From Bacillota bacterium (GTDB lineage Bacteria > Bacillota > Clostridia > Christensenellales > SZUA-584): a stretch of DNA of 7,426 nt. Positions 1-5,746 of the stretch are shown here, one piece after another. Within the stretch, counting starts at the first letter, position 1, and each line of letters opens with the position of its first letter. The DNA is taken from contig JAEZIW010000001.1 of the NCBI GenBank assembly GCA_023436525.1, forward strand, positions 1-7,426, read 5' to 3'. A model generated the notes under the pieces. It saw only the letters and a list, made by a program, of their open reading frames with translations. It was not told where the DNA came from and did no database searches. Made by a program: the position numbers and the translations under genes.

Positions 1-2
1 GT

Positions 3-989
3 TTTGACATGATTAAGGATAAACTTTCCGCAGCTGACCTGACGATAGGCAACCTCGAGACGCTGGTTGCCGAGGGGCATCCATTAACCAAGCCCAACCG
101 AAAAGACGACGGGGCTCCCGCCGGCGACGCACCGGCAGACGTTCCCGCCGCCGATCCCGCTGCGGCTCCGTCTCCTGCCAAACGGTCAAGCCCGCGCATC
201 AACGCGCCCGAGGCGTATCTCACGGCGCTGCAGAACAGCGGTTTCGACGTGCTGACCACGGCCAACAACCATATGTTTGATTATAGAGAGGATGGCCTAA
301 CAAAAACGCTGAATAAGCTTGATGAATTCGGGTTTTCTCATACGGGTGCGTATGTTGAGGAAGCGGACAAAACACCGCTTATACGTGATGTTAACGGTAT
401 TCAGGTGGCCGTGCTGGCGTATACGGACATACTCAACCACAGGCTGTCCAGCGGCAGCAAATATATGATTGACATATTCAGCAAAAATCTCGTCACCTCT
501 GATATTGCCGCAGCCAAAGCGGCAGGTGCCGATTATATCATCGTTTGTGTGCATTGGGGCGTGGAGCATACGCATAAACCGAATCACACGCAGCGCACTA
601 TTGCTAAGAACATCGCCGAAGCCGGAGCCGACATCATATTCGGGTCTCATCCGCATTGCACGCAGCCTTTCGAGATGATTGAAACGGCACACGGCAATGT
701 GCCGGTGCTTTATTCGCTTGGAAACTTCATATCAAGCATGTCAGACACAAAGCACAAAGATGGCGTGCTCGTAAACCTTGTTCTTGAGAAGGACCCGACA
801 ACCGGCGAGACCTCAGCCGTGTCGCTCACCTACACGCCGACATTATGCGTGCGTTCCTCGGCAGCGAATTATACCGTCTACCCGGCTGACGCAGCATCGA
901 TATCCGGAAGTGACAAAGCGCAGGCGCTCGCCAAGTCCCGCGAACGCACGATCAACGTGCTCAAAGAGACTGTCGCCACAGCCGAGTAG
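3..989 (+). CDS. CapA-family metallophosphatase-like protein, 5' end missing
   Basis: This is the C-terminal part of a CapA (poly-gamma-glutamate capsule biosynthesis) family protein with a calcineurin-like metallophosphatase fold. The frame is open to the left edge and the family's N-terminal GD metal-binding motif is absent, so the true start lies outside; the ATG at 9 is internal. Numbering from that Met, family motifs appear in order: NLE (15-17), ANNHMFDY (85-92), HWGVEH (182-187), GSHPH (212-216) and YSLGNF (235-240). The His, Asn and Asp residues in these motifs are the expected metal and phosphate ligands. Residues 35-58 form an Ala/Pro-rich low-complexity insert between the NLE block and the ANNH block. 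In well-studied relatives CapA acts at the cell envelope in polyglutamate capsule export, but many clostridial homologues stand alone and have no proven role. No capBC-like partners are visible here. The family call is firm; the exact function is not. Confidence 0.93.
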   Translation, partial: FDMIKDKLSAADLTIGNLETLVAEGHPLTKPNRKDDGAPAGDAPADVPAADPAAAPSPAKRSSPRINAPEAYLTALQNSGFDVLTTANNHMFDYREDGLTKTLNKLDEFGFSHTGAYVEEADKTPLIRDVNGIQVAVLAYTDILNHRLSSGSKYMIDIFSKNLVTSDIAAAKAAGADYIIVCVHWGVEHTHKPNHTQRTIAKNIAEAGADIIFGSHPHCTQPFEMIETAHGNVPVLYSLGNFISSMSDTKHKDGVLVNLVLEKDPTTGETSAVSLTYTPTLCVRSSAANYTVYPADAASISGSDKAQALAKSRERTINVLKETVATAE

Positions 990-993
990 GGCA

Positions 994-1022
994 TTGACAG
1001 CCGCCCGATAGACGGATATGCT
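994..1022 (+). promoter_or_regulatory. Sigma-A-type promoter of the CpXC gene
   Basis: A perfect -35 box TTGACA (994-999) is followed by a 17-nt spacer and the -10 box TATGCT (1017-1022, four of six consensus bases). It starts 5 nt after the capA-like stop codon and would begin transcription near 1029, upstream of the AAGGAAAG ribosome binding site. It makes the in-frame ATG at 1018 an unlikely start, because that codon lies inside the -10 box. Confidence 0.75.
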
Positions 1023-1053
1023 TATAGACGATTTTATTATTAAGGAAAGAATA

Positions 1054-1728
1054 ATGAGCCAGACAAAACAGTTTGAATGCCCGGCGTGCGGAGCATCCGG
1101 ACAGCACACGATGAAAAAGCGAATTTGCATCGCGAAAAACCCGGAGCTAAAAGATGATATCTTAAGCGGTTCGTATTTCGAGTGGGTTTGCCCCGGATGC
1201 GCTAAACATTTTTTTGTGGACGACGTTTTTTTGTACAACGATGATGAGCATAAGTTTATGGTTTATCTGGTGCCGGGGTACGACGAAGAGACGCTGCCGA
1301 TTCCTACGCTGATTAAGACAGACGACCGCTACGACACAGATGACAGCGTATTGCGTGTAACAGCCGGATTCGTGGATTTCACCGAAAAGATCAGGATTCT
1401 TGAAGCGGGGCTGGACGATCGCATCATAGAGGCCGTCAAGGCCATCTATGCTTCCGTACACAAAGATACCTGGATCGAGGATGTATATAATATTCTATTT
1501 GAAGGCATCGGCGATGAGGGCGAACTCAATTTTGATGTTTTTCTCGAAAAGGACGATTTTTCGTTCGGCGTGCCGCGCGACATCTATGAAAAAACATTGC
1601 AGGATTTCTCGTTCCTCAGCAGCGGAAAGCAAGACAAAGCGTTTTTGCTGATTGACCAAAGCTGGCTCAATAAACAGCTGGGCGGACCATCGGCAAGCCC
1701 GGGCACCGAGCCGCATATTTCTAATTGA
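1054..1728 (+). CDS. CpXC-domain zinc-ribbon protein
   Basis: This encodes a 224-residue protein that matches the CpXC domain family, named after its paired Cys-Pro-x-Cys motifs. The first pair is CPAC (residues 9-12) and the second is CPGC (46-49), spaced as in a zinc ribbon that would hold one zinc ion. After the ribbon the protein is acidic and shows no signal peptide or membrane segment, so it should be cytoplasmic. The start at 1054 is chosen because AAGGAAAG (1042-1049) lies 4 nt upstream and a promoter covers the longer ATG at 1018. The function of the family is unknown; zinc binding is inferred from the cysteines only. The last codons overlap the promoter of the following tRNA gene. 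The gene appears to be transcribed alone, because it has its own promoter and the capA-like gene ends 64 nt upstream. Confidence 0.85.
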   Translation: MSQTKQFECPACGASGQHTMKKRICIAKNPELKDDILSGSYFEWVCPGCAKHFFVDDVFLYNDDEHKFMVYLVPGYDEETLPIPTLIKTDDRYDTDDSVLRVTAGFVDFTEKIRILEAGLDDRIIEAVKAIYASVHKDTWIEDVYNILFEGIGDEGELNFDVFLEKDDFSFGVPRDIYEKTLQDFSFLSSGKQDKAFLLIDQSWLNKQLGGPSASPGTEPHISN

Positions 1729-1753
1729 CAGTATCGGCATTCGTTGTTAGAAT
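1725..1753 (+). promoter_or_regulatory. Promoter of tRNA-Pro
   Basis: TTGACA (1725-1730), a 17-nt spacer and TAGAAT (1748-1753, five of six consensus bases) form a near-ideal vegetative promoter. The -35 box overlaps the TGA stop of the CpXC gene. The predicted transcription start, around 1760, is only about 6 nt before the mature tRNA, which gives a very short 5' leader. Confidence 0.8.
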
Positions 1754-1765
1754 AATATTCGTCGT

Positions 1766-1842
1766 CTGGGTGTGGCGCAGCTTGGTAGCGCGCTTGAATG
1801 GGGTTCAAGAGGCCGGAGGTTCGAATCCTCTCACCCAGACCA
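1766..1842 (+). tRNA. trnP: tRNA-Pro (anticodon GGG)
   Basis: A 77-nt tRNA folds by hand without mismatches. The acceptor stem is CTGGGTG (1766-1772) with CACCCAG (1832-1838). The D stem is GCGC with GCGC and the loop AGCTTGGTA. The anticodon stem is CTTGA with TCAAG, around a seven-base loop with GGG at 1800-1802. The T stem is GGAGG with CCTCT around TTCGAAT. The discriminator is A (1839) and CCA is encoded (1840-1842). GGG reads the proline codons CCC and CCU. The body closely resembles bacterial tRNA-Pro as I recall it. It has its own promoter and terminator, so it is a single-gene unit. Confidence 0.95.
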
Positions 1843-1850
1843 TTGAAAAG
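1815..1850 (+). repeat. tRNA-tail direct repeat, copy 1 (within tRNA-Pro)
   Basis: The T arm, 3' acceptor strand and CCA of tRNA-Pro, together with 8 flanking bases (TTGAAAAG), form the first copy of a 36-nt direct repeat. The second copy lies at 2011-2046 with 33 of 36 positions identical. The repeat extends past the mature tRNA, which is typical of duplications made at tRNA 3' ends. Confidence 0.85.
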
Positions 1851-1883
1851 CAAGGGGTATGCAAAACATGCCTCTTGTTTTTT
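1851..1883 (+). terminator. Rho-independent terminator of tRNA-Pro
   Basis: An 11-bp stem (1851-1861 with 1867-1877, including two G-U pairs) closes a CAAAA loop and is followed directly by six T residues (1878-1883). It begins 9 nt after the encoded CCA. Confidence 0.88.
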
Positions 1884-1924
1884 ATCGTGAAAACGTTTCT
1901 GCCTTACGGCGTCTTGAACCCGAA

Positions 1925-2038
1925 GGGTGAGAGAGCGTGAAGCGTGAAGAAAGCGTGCCCAGTGGCACGTTTTTAGCGGAGCGGTGTCGGCCAAAAAGCC
2001 GACACGTCAGGGAGGTTCAATTCCTCTCACCCAAACCA
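1925..2038 (+). other. Hairpin-rich tRNA-like element ending in a tRNA T arm and CCA
   Basis: This stretch is not a tRNA but ends like one. It has a T arm GGAGG-TTCAATT-CCTCT (2011-2027), an acceptor 3' strand CACCCAA, discriminator A and CCA (2036-2038). No matching D arm or seven-base anticodon loop exists upstream. Instead there are two strong hairpins. One is CGTGCC-CAGT-GGCACG (1954-1969), extendable on both sides and followed by T residues. The other is GTGTCGGC with GCCGACAC (1984-1991 and 1998-2005). GGGTGAGAG (1925-1933) is perfectly complementary to CTCTCACCC (2024-2032), so the whole element can close into one branched fold. A terminator follows. It could be a decayed tRNA, a tRNA-tail repeat element or a small structured RNA. 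I see no convincing promoter of its own. Confidence 0.5.
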
Positions 2039-2046
2039 TTGAAAAG
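2011..2046 (+). repeat. tRNA-tail direct repeat, copy 2
   Basis: This is the second copy of the 36-nt repeat found at the 3' end of tRNA-Pro, 196 bp downstream. It differs at three positions: two in the T loop and one in the acceptor strand. The acceptor change gives CACCCAA, which would need TTGGGTG as its 5' partner; that sequence is absent, and the closest match, at 1923-1929, pairs over only five bases. Confidence 0.85.
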
Positions 2047-2076
2047 TCCGATGAACACTGAGTTCTCGGATTTTTT
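2047..2076 (+). terminator. Rho-independent terminator after the tRNA-tail copy
   Basis: TCCGA (2047-2051) pairs with TCGGA (2066-2070) and GAAC (2053-2056) pairs with GTTC (2062-2065). There is a single bulged T and an ACTGA loop, then six T residues (2071-2076). Read on the minus strand, the same hairpin is followed by CTTTTC, so it may also help to end the hydrogenase operon that converges from the right. Confidence 0.75.
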
Positions 2077-2141
2077 CTTTTTCTGGCTCTATGTCTTATG
2101 GAAAGGCTCTCACACAGCTACGTACTGGCTGATATGTCTTT

Positions 2142-2615
2142 TCAAAAAGCACGCTGTCTCGCATCAGCTAAACCCTCCTTGATCTTCAAAATCTCTGTCA
2201 GCACACCCCTGCATATCTCTTCGAATTTTTCCTGCAGCGTTTGACTCAATCCGAATCCGAAGTCTACCTCATGTGCTTCGATACCTATCAGACTCCCCGG
2301 CGGGTTGCCATCACGAACCAGCATATCTATCAAACTCATGTCGTGCTGGGAAGCGTCGCTTTTTTTAACCTCGGCAGAGGAAAGCGGAAATACCGTGATT
2401 TTACCGGGCGTATTGCCGCTTGCCATTGCGTCCAGCACAAACACATAGTCATAAGCTTTGGCGGCATCAAAACCGTATTCGTAGTCGGTCTCCGCAAGCA
2501 CAACGTCGACATTTTCTTCGTTCAGAGTGTTTTCTGTCGCCTCAGCCACCCACACGCCGATACCGTCATCCATCATGATGCGGCTGCCGATCGCAATGAC
2601 CGCTATGCTTTTCAT
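2142..2615 (-). CDS. [NiFe] hydrogenase maturation endopeptidase (HybD/HyaD-like, peptidase M52)
   Basis: This 157-residue protein belongs to the hydrogenase maturation protease family, which cuts the C-terminal tail off the hydrogenase large subunit once nickel has been inserted. Aligned by eye with E. coli HybD, the N-terminal block (residues 6-21) ends in DDGIGV and puts Asp17 at the Glu16 position of HybD. Asp62 (in VLDAMAS) matches HybD Asp62, and His91 (in SQHDMS) matches HybD His93. These are the three nickel-sensing ligands, so all are present, with Asp for Glu at the first. The usual GxGN is changed to GSR. The ATG overlaps the large-subunit stop by 4 nt (ATGA) and has an AAGGTGG ribosome binding site, which implies translational coupling. 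It is the last gene of the operon and its natural substrate is the preceding gene product. Confidence 0.92.
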   Translation of the reverse strand: MKSIAVIAIGSRIMMDDGIGVWVAEATENTLNEENVDVVLAETDYEYGFDAAKAYDYVFVLDAMASGNTPGKITVFPLSSAEVKKSDASQHDMSLIDMLVRDGNPPGSLIGIEAHEVDFGFGLSQTLQEKFEEICRGVLTEILKIKEGLADARQRAF

Positions 2616-4018
2616 GGAACCACCTTGAACGTTTTTACCTCTTGGCTAGGCGCATAGACATGCGTTGCGCAGGATACGCACGGATCAAAAGACCGGATGA
2701 TCCTGCCAAGTTCAACGGGGTTCTCTTCATCTTCTATATAGGTTCCCATCAGCGCCTTTTCGCCTGTTCCTTTAACGTTTGCCGTCTGGGTTGAAAGGTT
2801 CCATGCCGACGGCGTAATGATCTGATACAGCGAGATGACCTGATCCGCTATTTCAAGCCAATGCCCGAGAGCGCCGCGCGTGGTATCTATGAGACCCATG
2901 CCTCGAGCTTTTTGCGGCACTTCATATTGCGCCTGCGTAGAGACACCGGGTATCAGATGATTTAGAAGCGTTTCAATAATCCCCGCGATTTTCTTCGCTT
3001 CGAGCACCCTTGCGATCGTTCTGTCCATCGTCGAGATCCCATGGCGATATTCCCCCGCCAGCCAGAGCCGGGCCAGCGGCCCCACCTCACAGGGGTAGCC
3101 ATAGTATCTCGGCGCTTTGACCCATGAATATGCCGTTTTCTTTTCAGGTTCATCGAGCGGCACAGTATCAAACGGGTGATAAGTCCCCGGCGTATCTGCG
3201 TAATATGAGTACTGCGTGTTCTCCGTAATGCCTTCGGGATGAAAGGGGCTTATCTTTGCGTTGATATACACAAGCGGATCAACATACAACGTACCCAGCT
3301 GTTGATAGCCATTGAAACAGCCGAAGGAAAGCAGGTTTCCGTAGCCGCCGCCGATTTGATAGTAATCGCTGTAGTACTGCGCGATCAGGTATGCATCCGG
3401 AATCATGCAGGCGTCTATGAATCCGCTGATATCATGCAGTATGGATTTGATGGCTATGATTTTATCGACAGTTGCCTGCACCGTGACGCCGCCGATGAAA
3501 ACGCCGTGATTGTGAGGCACCTTCCCGCCCAGTATGGCAAGCATCTTATGCGCGTTCCGGCTGAGCGCAAGTGAATCAAAATAGTGCTGCGCGACCATGT
3601 CGTTTTTTTCTTTGGGAAGCCTAAAGTCCCTGCCGTTTGGCTCAAACAGCGGCGAATAGTCAGGGAGACGGATAAAGTCAGGAACGGTGTATTGGTAAAA
3701 ATGCCGGATATGATTTTGTAAAAATTCGCAGCCGTGTATGATATCGCGCAGATAACGTCCCTGTTCGGAAGGAACGACGCCAAAAGCCTGTTCCAAAGCA
3801 AGGGAGGACGCTACTGAATGTGCCGTTGAACATATGCCGCAGACTCGTTCTGTAAAATATACCGCATCCATTGGCGGCCTGCCTTTGAGCATCAGTTCAA
3901 AACCGCGGAATAGCAGACCTTCCGTTCTGGCATCCACCACAATCTTGTTTTCTATATATGTTTCGATCTCCAGAAAACCGCTGATGCGCGTGACCGGATT
4001 GATGATAACCTTCTTCAT
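2612..4018 (-). CDS. [NiFe] hydrogenase large subunit
   Basis: This is the catalytic subunit, which holds the NiFe(CN)2CO site for H2 oxidation or formation. It has 468 residues. The N-terminal nickel motif is RVCGIC (58-63) followed by STAH, and the C-terminal motif is DPCVSCATH (445-453), so the four cysteine ligands are C60, C63, C447 and C450. Maturation should cut after His453 and release a 15-residue tail (454-468), matching the endopeptidase gene next door. The N-terminal block RISGFLEIE resembles the family RIEGHL block but lacks its His. The protein is shorter than classical periplasmic group 1 large subunits (about 550 residues as I recall). The start has an AAGGGGAG ribosome binding site and overlaps the small-subunit stop by 4 nt. 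No membrane segment is seen. I am sure it is a [NiFe] hydrogenase; the exact subgroup needs phylogeny. Confidence 0.96.
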   Translation of the reverse strand: MKKVIINPVTRISGFLEIETYIENKIVVDARTEGLLFRGFELMLKGRPPMDAVYFTERVCGICSTAHSVASSLALEQAFGVVPSEQGRYLRDIIHGCEFLQNHIRHFYQYTVPDFIRLPDYSPLFEPNGRDFRLPKEKNDMVAQHYFDSLALSRNAHKMLAILGGKVPHNHGVFIGGVTVQATVDKIIAIKSILHDISGFIDACMIPDAYLIAQYYSDYYQIGGGYGNLLSFGCFNGYQQLGTLYVDPLVYINAKISPFHPEGITENTQYSYYADTPGTYHPFDTVPLDEPEKKTAYSWVKAPRYYGYPCEVGPLARLWLAGEYRHGISTMDRTIARVLEAKKIAGIIETLLNHLIPGVSTQAQYEVPQKARGMGLIDTTRGALGHWLEIADQVISLYQIITPSAWNLSTQTANVKGTGEKALMGTYIEDEENPVELGRIIRSFDPCVSCATHVYAPSQEVKTFKVVP

Positions 4019-4905
4019 GGATTCGCTCCCCTTGTCGTGTCATAGCTGACAAACGGCTCCATCCGATCAGGGAATCCAAACTGAGCGCAGCCGATGCACG
4101 GGGTATTGTCTCCGATTGGCCAGTTGACGCGCTCGTTCCATCTCCTGATGGGGCAGTCTGTCCGCGTGACCGGCCCGCGGCAGCCGAGCTTGAACATACA
4201 TGTCGCATCCCCCAGCTTTTCCGCGAAAATGCCTTTATCAAAGTATGAACGCCGGGGGCACCTGTCGTGGATGGTGATGCCATAAAACAGAGTCGGGCGG
4301 TCCGTTGCGTCCAGCTCCGGTTCGCCGTACAGCAAAATATGTGCGAGCGTACCCAGAAACCAGTCGGGATTGCACGGGCATCCGGTCAGTTTAATAGCCT
4401 TTCGCTGCAGAACTGACTGTACGCTGACGCATTCGGCCGGATTGGGCCTGGCGGCCGATACGCCGCCATCGGATGCGCACGCTCCTACGGCGATAACATG
4501 CGAGGCCGCTTCGCCAAGTCTTTTTATTGCATCCTGCGCCGTTACCGGCTGCCCTAGATATTTACCTATGATGTTATAAATCCCGTTGTCTTTGGTGGCA
4601 ACAGCTCCTTCAACGGCAAGAATAAAGTCGGAGCCGAGTACGCCGAAAAGCTGTTCCATCGCCTTTTGCCCTTGCTTGACGATCAGGCTGTTATCATAGA
4701 CGAATTGAACCATTTGGGATGCGAGGTATTTGAAGTCCGGATTGTTTCCGTCCAGCAAAGATATGATGTTTCCGGAACATCCGGTCAGTTCAAGCCAAAC
4801 GAACTTGCGTTTTTGCAGCTGCCCGCTGTCTATCCTTTCTCTGACGCTGGCCATTAGTCCGGATGCGAATGCGGAGGTGCAATCATTACAGCCGGGCAAA
4901 TCCAT
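4015..4905 (-). CDS. [NiFe] hydrogenase small subunit, no Tat signal
   Basis: This is the electron-transfer subunit with three iron-sulfur clusters. I chose the ATG at 4905 (296 residues) because GGGAGG lies 7 nt upstream; the ATG at 4908 is 4 nt from it, and the longer frame would need a TTG. There is no twin-arginine signal, so the protein should stay in the cytoplasm. Distal cluster ligands are H213, C216, C236 and C242; medial cluster ligands are C251, C270 and C273 (CIGC). The proximal cluster has C43, C143 (GACAS) and C176 (TGCPC), but the fourth position is N46, giving CSGN instead of CTGC. An extra Cys (C178) sits next to C176, and a CNDC pair (C6, C9) lies at the N terminus. CxxN is what I recall for group 2 (HupS-like) enzymes. 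The start overlaps the b5 gene by 20 nt. Confidence 0.95.
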   Translation of the reverse strand: MDLPGCNDCTSAFASGLMASVRERIDSGQLQKRKFVWLELTGCSGNIISLLDGNNPDFKYLASQMVQFVYDNSLIVKQGQKAMEQLFGVLGSDFILAVEGAVATKDNGIYNIIGKYLGQPVTAQDAIKRLGEAASHVIAVGACASDGGVSAARPNPAECVSVQSVLQRKAIKLTGCPCNPDWFLGTLAHILLYGEPELDATDRPTLFYGITIHDRCPRRSYFDKGIFAEKLGDATCMFKLGCRGPVTRTDCPIRRWNERVNWPIGDNTPCIGCAQFGFPDRMEPFVSYDTTRGANP

Positions 4906-5338
4906 CATCAAGCCTCCCAATCACTTTTAATTTGCTCAGCACGTCCTGATTGGCATGGCAGGATGCGTGTGCACCTGTCAGATCCCTTCCGGCGCTCAGC
5001 CCGAAGTGAGAGGCGGCAGCCCACGCCGCGTTGTTGGTGACATCATAGACGATTCCGTCAACGGCAACATAAGCGGGGTTACCGTTCTTTCCGTTGTATT
5101 TTGATAGCTCGCTTCTGGTAAAAAGCTTCGGATCGCCTTGACCAGCTATTGCGGGATCATCCATTTCACTTTCCTGCAGCGCTATAGAAAGATGCTGTGA
5201 CAATCGGCTAAGCTGTTCCTCCAGCCGCTTCAACAGTGTATTCTTTGTCTCAATGTTGATCGAATAATACAACAGATGAATCGTATGGTAAATCTCATTC
5301 ATTATCGAATCAATATCATCTCTATCTCTTTGATCCAT
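4886..5338 (-). CDS. Cytochrome b5-like heme-binding domain protein
   Basis: This 150-residue protein is the first gene of the hydrogenase operon. Residues 1-58 are charged, helical-looking and leucine-rich (likely a short coiled coil), with no signal peptide or clear membrane helix. Residues 72-144 match the cytochrome b5-like heme/steroid-binding family: FTRSELSKYNG, then AYVAVDGIVYDVT (89-101), W106, H111, AGRDLT (116-121), H128 and the closing VIGRL. H111 and H128 are the best candidates for the two axial heme ligands; H124 is an alternative. The classic HPGG motif is not kept. An AGGGGA ribosome binding site precedes the ATG. Its place directly ahead of the hydrogenase genes suggests that it takes electrons from, or passes them to, the small subunit, in place of the usual membrane cytochrome b. 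Some members of the family bind steroids rather than transfer electrons, so the role is inferred. Confidence 0.85.
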   Translation of the reverse strand: MDQRDRDDIDSIMNEIYHTIHLLYYSINIETKNTLLKRLEEQLSRLSQHLSIALQESEMDDPAIAGQGDPKLFTRSELSKYNGKNGNPAYVAVDGIVYDVTNNAAWAAASHFGLSAGRDLTGAHASCHANQDVLSKLKVIGRLDDGFARL

Positions 5339-5493
5339 AAGCTTCCCCTGACATAGATATACTGTTTAAATATATTTTTTAACGGTAAAGTTTATGATCT
5401 GCCCTCGAATGACAGAATAAAAACATCCTATACATATGACGCATATGATAATGTGTTAATAATTCTGAAAGGAATAATGATCATATACGATCG
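5339..5493 (-). other. Upstream region of the hydrogenase operon
   Basis: This AT-rich stretch must hold the operon's control region, unless transcription reads through from the SRPBCC gene. No strong sigma-A promoter stands out: AT-rich -10-like boxes occur on the minus strand (for example TATATT near 5370) without a good -35 box at 17 nt. Two CATATGA repeats, spaced 9 bp start to start (5433 and 5442), are the only clear site-like pattern. I found no FNR-type TTGAT-N4-ATCAA site and no sigma-54 site. Confidence 0.4.
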
Positions 5494-5712
5494 TTATGGG
5501 AGATATCCTTCATATGGCGAAGTATCACATATTTGCGGAATTGTTATATACGAGTGTCCGAGCCACTCCTGAACATCCTTCAGAGTAAAGCCCATATTAA
5601 TCAAGATGCTAGCACAGCTATGGTGTAATTCGCACAAGCGGAAAACTACGATAGCTCGTTGAGTTTCTCGTTTTCCTTTCCTACTGCCTTTGTTTCTTTT
5701 GACACAGTGTGC
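5494..5712 (-). pseudogene. Tyrosine recombinase (phage/ICE integrase) C-terminal remnant
   Basis: A frame without a start codon, bounded by stops (TAA at 5713-5715 upstream, TAA at 5494-5496 downstream), encodes 72 residues. The core (5542-5643) reads like the C-terminal catalytic part of a tyrosine recombinase: CELHHSCASILINMG, then LKDVQEWLGHSYIT. The family pattern is HDLRHxxAS...G....IQxxLGHxxxxxT...Y. Here the catalytic Arg of LRH is His, the first His of HDLRH is Cys, and the frame breaks after LGHS, so the nucleophile Tyr segment is lost; the +1 frame after that point gives an ANM-like continuation. The N-terminal domains and the first catalytic Arg block are missing. It is a decayed fragment, not a working enzyme. 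It was not caught by simple ORF length criteria because it has no ATG. Confidence 0.8.
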
Positions 5713-5746
5713 TTAATTGAGCGCTTCCTGATTTTCGATATTATCC

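Noticed and set aside
1018..1053. Longer start for the CpXC gene at 1018
   Set aside because: The ATG lies in the -10 box of a good promoter, while the ATG at 1054 has a ribosome binding site.
1925..2038. A second complete tRNA (for example a long-variable-arm tRNA-Ser or tRNA-Sec)
   Set aside because: Only five acceptor pairs form, the candidate anticodon loops have the wrong size and no D arm can be drawn.
1937..2182. Plus-strand 81-codon frame across the tRNA-tail repeat
   Set aside because: It runs through the tRNA-like tail and a Rho-independent terminator, lacks a ribosome binding site and shows no protein-like composition.
3239..3574. Plus-strand 111-codon frame opposite the hydrogenase large subunit
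   Set aside because: It is an antisense shadow of a strongly conserved gene with no ribosome binding site or family resemblance.
4906..4920. Longer small-subunit starts (TTG at 4920, ATG at 4908)
   Set aside because: The TTG lies upstream of the GGGAGG ribosome binding site and the ATG at 4908 is only 4 nt from it; the ATG at 4905 has the best spacing.
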